Shown piece after piece: positions 21,545 through 34,500 of a DNA stretch of 64,000 nt. The translations under genes and the position numbers were made by a program. The notes under the pieces were generated by a model. That model ran no database searches and had not been told where the DNA came from. It worked only from the letters and a program-made list of their open reading frames with translations. The stretch comes from Penicillium oxalicum (Eukaryota; Ascomycota; Eurotiomycetes; Eurotiales; Aspergillaceae). The stretch's first letter is position 1. The number at the start of each line of letters is the position of its first letter. The DNA lies in contig NC_064651.1 of NCBI RefSeq assembly GCF_001723175.1, positions 868,001 through 932,000 of the forward strand. Reading direction: 5' to 3'.

Positions 21545-22921
21545 TTACGCAGGCGAAATCACTGCTTGAAATGACTCGCCCGAGGGCAGCGGGCCACACC
21601 ACCCGTACACGTCACAGCGACACTGTTCAAATCGGGGACAACTGTTGAAGCAAAAGACATGAGCACCGTTCACAATCCAAGTCACGTCCTCTGCACGTGC
21701 GCGCGAACCATGGGCATGAGCCCCATCGTGCGCACATGCATTGTCTTCACTTCTCTCCCCCATTCTTCTGTTGCACTTACTAGACAGGTTCCATTCCAAA
21801 CACGATATGCCACACCTTCTCCATCACCCAACCCACGCCGAAATTATCCGTCAGTTCCGTCGTGGCCATCCACTCGAGAATCCGCTCATAGTCTTCCTTG
21901 GGTCGCGCGCGGATCCGATCACGCGACACGGCAAATTGTCCACAACAAACGTTCCCAATGGTGTCGGGCACTTGGTCGGCATTCACGGCAAATAACTGCT
22001 GGTATGCCTGGGCAAATTTGGCGCGGATATCGTTATTTTGAAGGTCGCTGGCGCTCGGGCTGTTCGGGTTGACGGCCATTGGACAGCCGGGATTATGTTG
22101 GCAGCGAAGGTTGACGTAGCCGTGTGCGTCGACAGCCTGGAAGCGGATGTTGCGCAGGGTGTTGATCGTGTTGGGGCCGAAGAGATCATTGTGCCATTGT
22201 TCGGCGAAGGCGTGGACGAAGATGGAGTAGGCGGGGAGGCGATCGTAAAACCGGACAATGTAGGACAAGTACGCGGCGGCTTCGCGGCCGCGCCATGTCG
22301 CAGGCTCGAGGAGGTTCTGTCGCGGCGGTTGTTCGGTGGAAAACACAAAGGGGATACTGTCACTGCAAGAAGACGCACATGATTTGAATTGCACTGGGTG
22401 AGCCACCAAACCTTAAAAAAGAGAAGAAACACAAAAGCAAAGCACCACGCCTATAGTGGGGAGAAAGACGAGCGTATCAGATTCCAGGGAGATTCCATGG
22501 GATTTTGCAATGTACCTTTCGGAGCAGTAATCCAACAGCCATGTTAGATCATCCGTATGAATCGAGGCCAGAACCAGACCCACGCTGGCATTGCGGGCGG
22601 TAGATGTGTACGCGTCGGTGAGGGTCGACAGCTTGTAGACGATCTCTTGCCGATGGAACGAGGCGGCTGGAGCGGGTGGGTTTTTGTTATCAGATCATCA
22701 ATCAACTTAATCCGATTATTTGCTTGCTCTCTCTCTCTCTTTTTCCATCTTTTTCTGGTACAGATTTCCAAATTCTCAGAATCCTCATCTTGTATCGTAC
22801 CTTGTCCGGGCAGAGCGTGGTTTCGATGGAGAAAATACAAGATTTGCAGAATCACCATCACCACGCCGCCAACAATGGCCCACTTGGCATGAAGTCTAAA
22901 CGGCAATTTGGACCTCCACAT
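21545..22921 (-). CDS. DUF3431 type II membrane protein
   Basis: Four exons: 22921-22801, 22666-22516, 22362-21781 and 21641-21545, total 316 aa, all phases consistent. Residues 1-13 are basic and residues 14-32 form one transmembrane helix, so the bulk should be lumenal or extracellular. The body shows the DUF3431 pattern: WLLDYCSES, IPFVFSTE, WRGREAAAYLSYIVRFYD, FVHAFAEQWHNDL, GYVNLRC, PGCP, VCCGQFAVSRDRI and ERILEWM. The last exon adds a Cys-rich end (CPRFEQCRCDVYGWC) also usual in the family. The function of DUF3431 is unknown. The donor of intron 3 overlaps an in-frame TAG, so unspliced RNA would stop there. The open frame extends upstream of 22921 without an ATG. Confidence 0.85.
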
Positions 22922-25900
22922 TCTCGTTCGAAAAGGGGAGGAAGAGGGGGGGGAGGTAAGCTGGTCGTCAGCGATTGAGCGCGGAAGTAAGGGGGAATCG
23001 ATCAAAATTGCTTCCTTTGATTCTTTGTCGGTCCACCACCATCAAAGAACAAGGTAGATCAAAGTTGTGGAAATATCGAATATCTAGATCGGGAAACCAG
23101 AAAGAAAACGAAAAAAAAAATTATAAAAAGAAAACAAAGAAAGAAAAAGGATCGAAGCTTAGCTATCTCAGGTAGGAAGAGAAAAAAAATCAATAACTAC
23201 GAGCTAAAAGATAAGAGAGACAGAAGTATTATACGTCAGACGAGGGGGGAAGAATGCCCTGATTATGGCCAAGGCTACTAAAAGTCTCTCCATCCGGCTA
23301 GCAACAGCGTGGATGAGAGCATACTAAAGATGAACAGGCAGGCTTTCCTATCAAATAGGGATCGAAGCTGTTGGTCGTCCGGATGATGGCGAATAAAGAC
23401 CAGAGATTGAATGCGGGACCTGGGGCTTGGAAGCTAGGAATTGATCACGATCCCAGCTGTGATTGGGTTAGAGATGCGCTTGGATTGGAAATTGGGGGGC
23501 CTCAGTCTGGGCTAACAGGTGCCGACTCTGAAAAATAGAGTCCACCAGGTTTTGTTCTTGGGGCCAATTCATCGAAGTTTTTATTTTTATTTTTGATTTC
23601 TGATTTTTTTTTTCGCCGCGGTGAGTAGGTAGCCCACACTTAACCGATGAGACTCGCCTTGAAATGTGAATAAGTAAAGGTCGGAAGAAGCGACTGTTGT
23701 TGGTAGGCAGGAGAGATGGAGGACTCGGAAATATAAGAGCTGTTTAGTGTTTACTGTTGACCTGATTGTGGCTGCTACCGGGTGATGTGGGTATAAGCAA
23801 AATAGTAGGTTGGAAAGTTGGTCACCTTTGAGCCACTCGCTAGATTGCATCTTCCCTCCATATCTCCCCTCTATATGGAAGACAAATCGATAGAAGGGAC
23901 ACGTTCAATACTGTACATATTGGACAATCTTCAGCGATCAACTCTTTCCGAGGGGGAAAAAAGGGGGGGCAAAAAACAAAACTAAAAAAAATTCATTGGT
24001 ACATGTGGGGACGTAATTTGGTCCATAATTTATCGGCTTGGGGGGCCCTCCGAACTGGTGCAAGTGGAATTCAACAGCCGCTTCATCCGAACACTTGATC
24101 TATACTCTGTCAAACTGCTGTCCAACCGCCTTATTCCCGAATCTCATCTAACGCTAGGCATCATTGACCAACATGGAAAAACAAAGAGGCAGTGCATCGC
24201 ATAATCCTGGCAGTGGAAGCCTGAGATGCCGAATAACCGACGGCACGACACTATACTGAAGCAGGTCAGGAGTTGGTACCTACTTACCTACTACGTATGT
24301 ACTCACTGACCGAGCGCGCCACAGCTCTAGATAACATGAGATGTTCTTTGGAGAATGTATCATTTCTCTACATCGACCAATAGACCCAAATGAGACATGT
24401 TGATATTGTCAGATCGAATAGAGTAAAAAAATAACCCAGGACTGAACTCATCATCCAGTCTGCGATTCTAAGAGAAGGTCCTCGACAAGAACCCAGTACC
24501 TATACTTGGCTAGTGTCAACAGCTCAACTTTGGGGCGCACCTCACCGACATACTTGAACACAAAGCTTGAATGGCCCAGGTACCCTAGCCATCAACGACG
24601 AGAGCTACACAGTCTTAAGCAAGGATCCAGCAGCCACAATCATGGATGTTCATGAGAACAACCCCCCTTATCTTGCAAGCACAGCGATCGAAAGATTCGC
24701 TCTCGCCAAATGAAACCCAAAATCATGGAAATTCTTGTTCGCATCTCAACACTGGATAGTATTAGGTATTGATCTGATTATCAAATCAAACACGCCAGTA
24801 CAGTCCTAATGTCATCCGAACCCCCTAAGGTTGAGCCCCATTCAGGGCCGCCTCCACTAGGTTATCTCTTCAAGGTAAAGTACGTCCTACGGGACCCCAA
24901 AACCCCCTTTAAAAGGTCATCCAAACTCTCAGTTACAGAGCTTATTCCCGAGTAACGGCCTTTTCGCATTCTGTTATCTGAAACCCACAGGTGATATTCG
25001 CAGAAAAGCTACGGTCGCACTGTCCCTGTCAGATTGTTCTGGTTGCCAATTGTACATTCTCCAAAGACCGAACCTGGGTGATCCGCTCGGTCGCTGCGTT
25101 GAAAAGTGGAAACTGGAAATTCTCGTATTTTCATTGCACCTCCGTCTGAACCTGATCCATGAGGCCCTCTGATAGAATTTACTCGAGAAAGACCAGTGGA
25201 AAGCATCAATCTGAATAAAAACAATGAAAAAATAAACAATTCCGGAGAAGGGCTGTTGTCTCGCGGAAACGCACTGGGTCCTTGATCTATTTGTACTCTT
25301 TCCATGTGGTCAAGCCCAAGGTGGGACTATTGTGAATCGTATTCAAGATTGATTTATAGAGATGCTGCAGAAAATTACATATGGATAGGCACCCGAGGGA
25401 ACAGTACTCTTGTTGATCATCATATTTCAAGTCATAAGTCTCGTGAAATTCCATGTACATCAAGCAAATTCTAGGTCTAATTATGGTAAGTGGTTCGTGT
25501 CGGCATCAAAAGCTTGCTGTGCGGGCGCTGGAGATTGGGTATCAGGGTTCCAATGGTTGTCGCGCCGGTAAGAGAGTCCAGATATTCCCGGATCAAATCA
25601 ATCATTCAGCGGCCGGATCCTTGGATCGCAGGCGACAGGGGAGTGTGCACTTTGTGCGTAGGAAAGAAAGCTCGTAAGCGTCCGGCCGTGCAGCCTCGAA
25701 GACATTGAGAGGGGGGACCGGACTTGAGAAGCGACGTTCTCGTCGGCTCGATTTCCAGAATTCGAGCAATCGGCAAGAGGCGAGTCCCGGTGATGGCCTG
25801 ATGCTCTTTCTGAAGATGATCGGCCCTGGACGTGGAGGCGATAGCTCCTGGGGGGATAAAATAGACTGTCCCATGGGGAAGGAAAGAATGGAAGAGGCCA

Positions 25901-25928
25901 AATGTCATGCCAGTATCGACCACTGGCT
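22922..25928. other. Intergenic, 3 kb, AT-rich
   Basis: No gene was recognised. It holds A-rich tracts at 23100-23190 and 23960-23990 and a run of CTACTTACCTACTACGTA words near 24280. Both flanking genes are on the minus strand, so it contains the DUF3431 promoter and the 3' side is the DUF7703 terminator region. Confidence 0.45.
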
Positions 25929-26858
25929 TCAGCGTATTTCCTCATCACAAACGATGGTGTGCGATGGTCCTCCTCGAGTCTTGAAGCCTTCGCTCGTGCC
26001 GAAAGACCCCGGGTGTCTGTAATCCCCCTCTTGCAAAGTCGGATCCACATATGAAGGGAACTGCGCGTGGCCCCCATACACATTTTGATGCGCAATCTTG
26101 ACCAGTTTGCCGAGGACGGCAATCTCCAACTTCAATTTCACACTGTACAGCGTCGCTTTCAGCGTAGTCTGGTACAGGTACAGATTGTTGAATTCGATGA
26201 CCATCAACGCAATGTCCATCATGATACAGGAAACATTGACGGCGAGTAACTGCAACACCGTCTTACGGCTGCCGGGATCGGAATTGTCGCGGAGCATGCG
26301 ATTGGTCTTCCACATGTAAAAACTGGAGATGATCACCTCCTGTACGCAGAAGCCGGTGAGTTGAATTTTTTCCATGACTTTGTACCCCGCAACGGCGGTG
26401 GGGGTTTGGAGAAGATTAGCGGCAAAGGTGAGAACCGTTGTCGGAACGTGGAGCAGAAAAACATTGGCAATGATCATGCCCTTGACCATGTGTAGAATGC
26501 GTTTATTCTCTTGAACCAAGTGCAGGCGGGAGTAGAGCACAAAGGACTGGCCGGTCACCATCGTCCACCAACCGATCGTGAGTAGTGTGACGGGGACCCA
26601 GATCGCGGAGGTGAGACCGAAGAATTTGATCAGATAGCCCACCGAGTAAGGAAGGATGCCGATCGACGAGATGAGCATGCTCCAGAAATATGGTCCTTGA
26701 TAGCGCTTGAAAGTGATGAACACCAAGACCACCAGCTCGATCACATTGTACCAGGCGACGGCGACGAACGTGGCGATGGCGATTCGCACGACATCGCTGC
26801 CACCTTGGTAAGAGCCGACAATCCAATTGCCTGAGATATCATGGATGGGCGCACTCAT
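25929..26858 (-). CDS. Seven-helix membrane protein, DUF7703-like
   Basis: Single exon, 309 aa. The frame stays open upstream to 26909 but begins there with GTG; the first ATG is at 26858 (MSAPIHDISGNW). Seven hydrophobic segments can be counted, starting with IAIATFVAVAWYNVIELVVL and including YFWSMLISSIGILPYSVGYL and WWTMVTGQSFVLYSRLHLV. The NVIEL, FKRYQGPYFWS and YSRLHLV strings match, as I recall, a fungal family listed as DUF7703, of unknown function and perhaps receptor-like. The C-terminal 55 residues are hydrophilic. Distinct from the better-known Rhodopsin/Pth11 family in its loop motifs, although a distant relation is possible. Confidence 0.75.
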   Translation of the reverse strand: MSAPIHDISGNWIVGSYQGGSDVVRIAIATFVAVAWYNVIELVVLVFITFKRYQGPYFWSMLISSIGILPYSVGYLIKFFGLTSAIWVPVTLLTIGWWTMVTGQSFVLYSRLHLVQENKRILHMVKGMIIANVFLLHVPTTVLTFAANLLQTPTAVAGYKVMEKIQLTGFCVQEVIISSFYMWKTNRMLRDNSDPGSRKTVLQLLAVNVSCIMMDIALMVIEFNNLYLYQTTLKATLYSVKLKLEIAVLGKLVKIAHQNVYGGHAQFPSYVDPTLQEGDYRHPGSFGTSEGFKTRGGPSHTIVCDEEIR

Positions 26859-28144
26859 CCCTGCCGTTCCAGGGGCATGGAAGACTGGTGTGTGAGTCGT
26901 CGCGACCACCTGTCAGCAAAGGTAAGAGAGCAACCGGGGAAGAGTCGCAGAGTGCGCAGGTCAGTTTCGAATATCCAAAGGCCAGGGGAGGTGGAAAAGG
27001 TGAACAATGATAGTCGGTCCAGGTGCTGCGGGTTAAGATTGGAGAATGGATCGAGGTTGAGAATGGCGGAACGTGTGTCAAATTAACTTTTTGTCTCGTT
27101 GGCCCGTGGGGGGATTTATATTTGGATCCATCGTGAGGTTGGGATGTCCAGAACGAGTGCACAGGTCAGTCATCGAGACAGCTATCGGTGTCCAGTCAGA
27201 CGCCTTCAAGCAGTCAATGGACGGGGACATTTTCGCCCGATCGGTTGAAGGACCCTCTCGTTCTCTCTCTTCCCTTCTTTCTCTCGTGCTTATATTTCCC
27301 CGATTCTCACAATCTCCTTGGTCCTAGTAAATTAACGCATCCCTTGGCGTGGAAAAAAAATCCACAGTGGGGCGAACGCCCGTTGCAACTTGCAGGGTTT
27401 TTGTGCTTTCCGTCTGCCTGTCAGAGGAGGGCAGGATCAATTGTTTTACTCCAGACAGCTTGCGGCGTCCCATTCGCTTGGCTGTCGATTCGAGGTCGGC
27501 GATGAGAGCATGGCTATGGCGTGCCGAAGGGGATCATCCTATTTTCACTTGGTCCCCCTGTAGATCAAAGTTTGCTCTCAACATCCTTCACCAAAGGGGA
27601 ATAGAGCACATTGGCCAGTGGACAGACTGAAGCAGAGTTCAGCCATAATCCAGGAACCAGAGATCGGAAGAATCGAGACACCCACTGAGTGCCCGGCATA
27701 CTGCGCGCGCACTGGACGGGAAGTACACCGGAGACACTTGCCGACCACCGTTCTTCCCAAACGAGTATCGGAGGACCTTCGGGCACTGGGCAACAACCTT
27801 GGAAGCATGGAACAGATTAGTCATGCTGACAATGAGTGACGAGAATGCATGACTCTAGGAACATGAATCTCCCACAGTAGACATCAAGACATCAAATCAA
27901 TGACAGAAAAAAGAAAACAGATTCATTGTATAGTACAGATTGCAATTGAAACCCCGCGGTGACCCAAGGCAAAAGATTGATCATCATCTCATTAAATGTT
28001 CCATTCCAGATTTTCTCCGTGAAACGCCAACCAGTGCTCAAATCGGAGGATTCCATGACTTCTCCGACAGTGGCTAGATTCCAAACCCGAATCTATAATC
28101 AACAGTCCAATGCGCCTCTTTCTCGTCGTTAGGTTACTCCATGG
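26859..28144. other. Intergenic
   Basis: Promoter of the DUF7703-like gene and the 3' flank of Tfb2. CT-rich at 27255-27310. No coding sequence was recognised among short frames. Confidence 0.45.
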
Positions 28145-29787
28145 CTACTTCTTGCTGCGGAGGAATGCAGCAACCTGTTCGTGTCGGGTCACAAAGAACA
28201 TGCGCTTGCGATCGGATTTCCATACCAAGACACCGATTTCCGCCGCATATTGACAGGGAGCTTGGTATTCTTGCAATGTCGTGAAATCCTTGAAGAGAAA
28301 GCCCGCAGTAGCGCGGAGCCGGTCGCGTTCCAGCTGCCACAGTCGGATCTGATCCGTGACTGTTGGTGGTAGAATAGACGGTGGGATACCTGCGGTGTTC
28401 GAGGTCGAATGGCCGGCATTATGCTTACGCAGTTGAGGATGTGCATGTGTATGGAGATAGGAGATGATTTGATCCGCAGTAATGCCCATATCGATGGCGC
28501 GGCGTACGGACTGGCGGGTGACTTTACCCGTGACGAGATTCGGAAAGCGATACTTGAGGGTAGTGAAGAGGGAGATGAGCGAAATTTGCAGGGGCGACGA
28601 GGTGTATGCGTAGAGGCGATAGTTGGTTTCGATGACGATGAATCCGGAGCCAGCACCGGATGCGCCGGGCTGGCTGGCAGGGCCGTTCAAGGAGCTACCC
28701 ACCGTACTGCTCAGAGCGCTTGAATCCGAGGTCAGTGTGGTCGCCAGTCGCGTGGGGTAGAATCGCGTTGCTTCAGGCGACTCTTGGTAGATAATTCCAA
28801 AATCGGCGAGGTCAGCTAGCGTCCGAAGCTGAACAGATGACAGATATTTCTTCTCGTAAGATTGACCCAGCTCCAAACTACTGAGCAGGAACAAGAACGA
28901 GAGAACTTCAACACTGTCCATGCCAATAGCCTCGGCACTCTCAACGTAGAGGATCAAGATATGCCAGACTTGCGTATTGACATCCTGCAGGACGAAGCCA
29001 AAGCCGTCCTTGGTGATGTCGACTCGTCGATCGCGAATCTCGACGAGGTGACCAGCCTGAAGAAGTTGCTTGACACCCTTGCTGAGGCTCACGTCGCGCT
29101 GGCCGCTGAGAGCACTGGTCCCAACCATGTAGCCCAATACACCTTCCCATTGACGACGCGCATATTCATCTAATTCGGGTATCGACACACGGTGCTCATT
29201 CTGGACAACAGAAAAGACACCAAAGGACTGAGCGTCTTCGGAGCCCATGAGAGCTTTTCGAAGGGAGGATGCGAACGGATTGGTGACCATGTATGCGCTG
29301 ACATTCTCGGAAGTCAAAGTCTTGGAAAGAATATGAAGGCGACCCAAAATAGAGAGGGCATTATCGCGTTGCCTTAACAAAGGGAACCAGTTGACTTTAG
29401 CGACCAGTTCAAGCACATGGAATCACAAATAATGGCGATGTCACACTCACTTCTTGCTCTCTGCTTTCACCCAGAGTTCCAGGTCGTGGGTCGGTAGGGG
29501 ATCTTTCAGGTACAAAAGTGCCATCACAAAGCATTTTGCTACGGTCATCGGTCAGTTCCCAAGCGGCGATCAGCTTTCGGGGGGAGCTCTGAGATACCCA
29601 GGTCAGGCAACATTCGCCGAAAAATCGCAAGCGCAGTAGACGGCTGTTGATACAGCTTGTTAAAGGTCATACCAGGCAGGCTTTCCAGGTACTCGAGGGG
29701 CCGAGACGTAGATGCCGCCATTGTGGTGACCTGAGAGACCTCACGTCTCTGTATCTTTCGGAGATTCGATGAGAAGAGTGAAGTCAT
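28145..29787 (-). CDS. tfb2: TFIIH core subunit Tfb2 (p52)
   Basis: Three exons: 29787-29598, 29538-29451 and 29372-28145, total 501 aa, with phases closing exactly. Tfb2 is a core TFIIH subunit that anchors and stimulates the XPB helicase in promoter opening and nucleotide-excision repair. Family patterns include LESLPGMTFNKLYQQPSTAL, CFVMALLYL, LELWVKAESKK and QRDNALSILGRLHIL. The C-terminal region has FIVIETNYRLYAYTSSPLQI and QIRLWQLERDRLRATAGFLF, the part that contacts XPB and Tfb5. A second ATG at 29721 (MAAST) may be the true start and would give 479 aa, close to other family members. It lies head-to-head with the thioesterase gene 141 bp away. Confidence 0.93.
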
Positions 29788-29928
29788 GGCTCGCTCCGTA
29801 GAAAGCTATTTACGGGGACCGGAGCGGCCATCTTGTGCAGTTTCCGGGTTGGATGGATACCCTCACTATCTACCGAGCGATGAGCCACGTCTCTGCTTGA
29901 ACCAATTTGACACTGACTGAGCTCCACT
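29788..29928. promoter_or_regulatory. Bidirectional promoter, Tfb2 / thioesterase
   Basis: Only 141 bp separate the two divergent ATGs (or 207 bp from the alternative Tfb2 start). No TATA was seen. Both genes probably share this control region. Confidence 0.5.
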
Positions 29929-31033
29929 ATGACTGCGTTGAGATTCGTTAAATCCGTGAGAATGCACTTGTGACCGCGTTGTTGGTGAATACGATTCTAA
30001 CACGACCAGCTACGCAGGTCTGGGAATCCTTCCGGGCTACCTCGGGTCTTGAGCCTCGGTAAGCATTAGATTGAGAAATAGTTCGTTATCTGGGATGTGA
30101 TGGTACTGACCAACACGTTCTCAAGACTTTTGAACAATGTGCGCCATTTCTATAGTTACTGCTTGCTGTCAATATAATTTCTCACCTTAAACAGCTCCAA
30201 GTCACCGCCGCGAGACCTGGGACAGTCAACTTTGAACTGGTGATCCAAAAAGAGCATACAGTATGGTCAATCCCCTACATTGGGTCCATGTCATGGCTAT
30301 ATGCAAAGGACGGACTTGAACAGTATCCAACCACATGAGCTATGCCCTAGACTGACCACTTTTTTATTTTCAGAACCGCCTCAATATTCTTCATGGCGGC
30401 ACTATTGCGAGCATGGGTGACTAGCCTGAAAGATTCGACGAGGGAGATAATTGCTCGAACTCACACTTTCCTTAGTTGATCTCGGAGGCTCCCTAGCCGT
30501 GGCTTCTCGAGGGCTTTACGCAACTGGCGTATCTACCGATCTGAATGGTAAGTCAATTGAAGAAATGTCGGCAGGGCGGATCTTAAACTGCCACTATTGC
30601 TCTCGTCAACACTCCTAACTCTGTAAACAAAGTGACCTACTTGAACTCCGGGGGCAGAATTGGTGATAAAATCATGGCGGTGAGTTTACAGACTAGTAAT
30701 CCTAAAACAACCTTGCTCCAACCTGATTGACTGATCAATTTTAGGAGGTTACCTGTGATAAATGTATGGCATGCTGCTAGCCATTCACCTCCGAGTTCAC
30801 GGCAAGCGCTTACTAACTTGGGTAGTCGGGAAAACCCTCGCATATACTAACATTAAGTTCACCAATGCAAAGGGTGAGGTTGTTGCTCGCGGGAGCCATA
30901 CCAAGTGAGTCCGTTCAGTGATGAACATGTCGCTGCTTGCACCGGTGTCTAATCGAACAATCATCGTAGGTATGTGAGCATTGCTTGGAAAGATCCTCAA
31001 AACATCGTGGAGGAGATCAACAAGCTTCAGTGA
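29929..31033 (+). CDS. Hotdog-fold acyl-CoA thioesterase (THEM2/PaaI-like)
   Basis: Ten exons: 29929-29955, 30018-30058, 30126-30138, 30195-30260, 30374-30416, 30476-30547, 30633-30679, 30745-30763, 30826-30904 and 30970-31033. All phases close to 156 aa, which is the normal length. The hotdog signature NILHGGTIASM-VDLGGS is complete: the HGG oxyanion-hole motif and, a turn later, the Asp that serves as catalytic base in this family. GVSTDLNVTYL and GKTLAYTNIKF match the central strands. Relatives hydrolyse acyl-CoA or related thioesters in mitochondria or cytosol; substrate cannot be predicted. Intron 3 uses a weaker GTGCGC donor. Exons 3 (13 nt) and 8 (19 nt) are unusually small. Confidence 0.88.
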
Positions 31034-31595
31034 TTGATAAATTTTCCTATTCCAATTGGTGGATTGAAAAGCTTGATCACTCAAGTCCATGGCAATCTGG
31101 GTGCGTGCCCGTGTGGAACTGGTTGACTTCGTTTGGTCTTGAGGCCGATCTTCACCTTTTGTACCTTACCGAGACCAGGGCCACAAAATGGCACTTGAGG
31201 AGCTGTTGCCAAATCAATGTGACCTGCAGTATTTCCCTCCGAGATTGATGGTTGGATAGTTCTCTAGGTGTTACTATGTCGGGCTGTCGGAGGTAAGCAA
31301 AGAATCGTTCTAAGATTCGTACGAAGTGCTTTTGGCTCGTTATACAAAGATTGAGGGCGAATACAGCATTGGCGTTATTGGATTCTCCCACCAGAAGTAT
31401 TCAGAGCTCTACAAGATACGAGGAATGTGTATGCATCCATTGCACGTTTGATTGATTGCTCGGATGTAGTGTTTTCCATTCAAAAAGTAGGACATTGGTT
31501 CCTCGGTTCCTCGGTGACAAAAGCATCAAGAACAGATCTATGAACTTGCTTGCGCATGGTTATTTTGCAAGAACCGATTCAGTAAAAATGGCTTC
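31034..31595. other. Convergent 3' intergenic space
   Basis: A 562-bp gap between the thioesterase and Aquarius stops. No feature recognised. Confidence 0.55.
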
Positions 31596-34500
31596 TTATA
31601 CAATGTCTTCACCTTCATCTGGTCCGGCGCCAAGCATCTCCTCGTCTTCCTCCCGTGGAAGCTCTTCGCCATTTGTTGTGGCATCCTCAACGGCTGCATC
31701 ACCAGCACCCATCGCCTTGACCTTGGCTTGTGTCATCTCAAAGACGTACTGACCAAGATGCTCTACACTCTCCATGGAAGTGCCCTCCACCGGAGCGTCC
31801 AGCGCTCGAGTGCTTGGGAACATCTCACCTGGCGCAAGCATCAGCTTGTCAGGTCGTTGCAGGAGACGCTCAAAGGCAGGTTGAAGTTCATAGCAAGTCT
31901 CGAAGATTTCACGGCGACCGAGAATGTAAAGTCCAAGACGAGCACGGGACAACGCCACCGTCAAACGACGCACGTCACGAAGATAGCCCACCGTACGTGT
32001 GCGAGTCAGTGAGAGAATGACATCTGGCAGAGTCAAGTGTTAGTGAAAGGTCACGTTTTGTTTTGTGAAGGAAAAAAAAGCTTACAGTCATTCTGTTCTC
32101 CCTGGTACCTATCCACTGTTGTTACGATCTTGGGCATCCCGAACAAGGGGTTCTTCGCGCAGCGATGGCCGAGAACATCTCGAATGAGAGCAGTTTGTCC
32201 AGCATACGTCGCCAAAATCGAGATTTTGTCGGCCGGGTAGCCGAGCAGACGCATGTACTGGAAAAGTGCAACAGCATACTCTGCCTCGCCCAGATTCTGG
32301 ATGAAGTGTGGGGTTGGCTCGCGTTCACCGGACCCCTGATAATCAGGGACATTGATGAATTGGTAATCGAATTGGAATCCAGCGTTGGCTTGCTTGAATT
32401 CTTCGGCAGTCTCCGTGACGGCAAGGTCACCCAGGGACTCATAACGCCATCTGAAGAGCTCAGCAATACTGGGTCGAGCACGAGCTTGCTTGTCTAGCGT
32501 GATCACAGGAACGCCAAGTCGCGCCAATCGCAGGAACAGACTTTGTTCAAAGTGGGCGTATTGACGGAAAGCGAGGTTTTGGATAATAGGCGAGTTCTGC
32601 AGATGATCACCACATAGCACAACTCGCTTCAATGGCAGCTCACCATTTTTCAAATTTTGCATGGCGGCTGGAATGAAGCTTTCGATCTCAGTGATCTGAG
32701 CAGCTTCCTCCATGACTACGTTATCATAGTGGAAGCCCAAGTCTGCGATTTCCTGGCGTCGCATTGCCGCATGCGTAGAGGTCATCGCAATGACCCGAGC
32801 TTCTTTGATCAACAAATAATTGGCTTTGTCGCGCTGTTGTCGCAGGATCTCAAATGGCCGAATATCCTCGAGCTCGGAGAAAATCCGCTCGATGTGTCTT
32901 TGGCAGCCTGATGCAACATCCAAAAGGGCTTCTCTGGAGGCACCTTCAGGAAACAATGGCTGGGGAGCGTCTGAGAAGTACACATGGAATGGGAAATAGG
33001 TAATAATCTCCTCAACCGATACTTGATCAGAGCCGACATGATCCCAAAACTTCGCCCAAGCTGGCTGAACATGGACCGTATTGAAATATCCAGCCGTCTC
33101 ACAAGAATTGCCATGGGCGCCTTCAACATTCATTGATGCCGCAAGCCGCATTACCTCAGAGAGATAATGAGTCCGGTTGTCCAGGAAAGAGTCCACACGG
33201 CCATGTTTGCTGTAGTTGGTGTCCGTATCGAGCTCCTCCTCGCCGTGACCGAGACGAAGGAGATGGCGCTCATCAATGTCAAGCGCAGTGATTTTTTGGA
33301 AAAGCTGGTTGAGCGCTTGATTGCTGTGCGCAATCAGGAGGGTGCGCTCCTTGGGGAAGTTGTGATAGAGATTGTTGATGATCTGTGTCGCGACGTCTGT
33401 TTTTCCTGTGCCGGGCGGCCCAACGATGACTGTGAGACCAGGCTGCACGCCCGATGCAATTGCCTCCACTTGCGCGGGAGTGAAACGAACGCGGTTCAAC
33501 TTTGGGGCATCCACCGGGTAGGGTCCAGGATTGGGGGGTTTGTAGGTTGATACACGGATAGTTGATGACTCGTCGCTCGACTGCTTAGCTTGCTCACGAC
33601 GACGCTTCTTCGGAGGCATTGCAGAGGCGGTCTCTGGGGCGTCTTCAGGCCAGTTGAGAATATAGGGCGGCCCAAAGCTGGACGTCTCAGTCCCAGAAGG
33701 TTCAATTGTCTTGCCAGGGAAGCTCTCAACAAGATGATGCCAGTCAAGGAAGGTGTCCAAGAAATCTACTGATTGCAGGCGATTGGCCAACTGTGGGTAG
33801 TGGGCACTTGCAGGGTCTCCGTAACCGAGGAATACGTCCTGCAGCCAAGATGGTAGAGCCACATCGGAGACAATGAGTTTCTGCATGGTCTCAAGGATTG
33901 ACTTGAAATTATTCTCTCTTGCCTTTCTTCGTGCAACAACATTGAGTAACGGATAGATATCCTGCTTGCCTTGAGATTGACGGTCCTTGTCAGCCTTGAA
34001 TGCTGCAGCATCGAGATTCACAAGCAGCTTTCGTATCCTTGGGCGAGATTGATGTCCGTTTGTTTGGGCACCGGCTGGCTGGCGCAAGGCACGGCCTTGC
34101 TCATCGAGAACTTGCACGATCTCCGCAGTACGCAGGTGGGTCATACAAAGATCATCCGTCACCGGAATCGTGGAACCGATCTGAGAAGGAGAGGGCGTCT
34201 GCACTGCGAGCAAATATATCACGTCATCGGGCCGTAGCGAATCCCATTCCTTGCGAACATTCTCGGCGAGACGACCGACCTCAATCGCAATTTCAGCTCG
34301 CACGAAAGCAGGGTTAGGAGATCCGACTTTAGCCGGAGCCACCTCGATGATGGCAGGTTTGGAGATGGGTATAGCCATGCGTGAAAAGCCATCGAACTTG
34401 ACCAGCCCGTCGCGGCCCGCTTTTGGCTGCATTCGCTTGACCACCAGTTCCATATCCTTTCGTATTTGGAAAAACGCTTCAGAGCGATACAATAGGAATG

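Noticed and set aside
30127..30200. Alternative exon of the thioesterase extending to CATTTCTATAG
   Set aside because: It adds residues that break the alignment with family members. Ending exon 3 at 30138 with a GTGCGC donor keeps frame and length.
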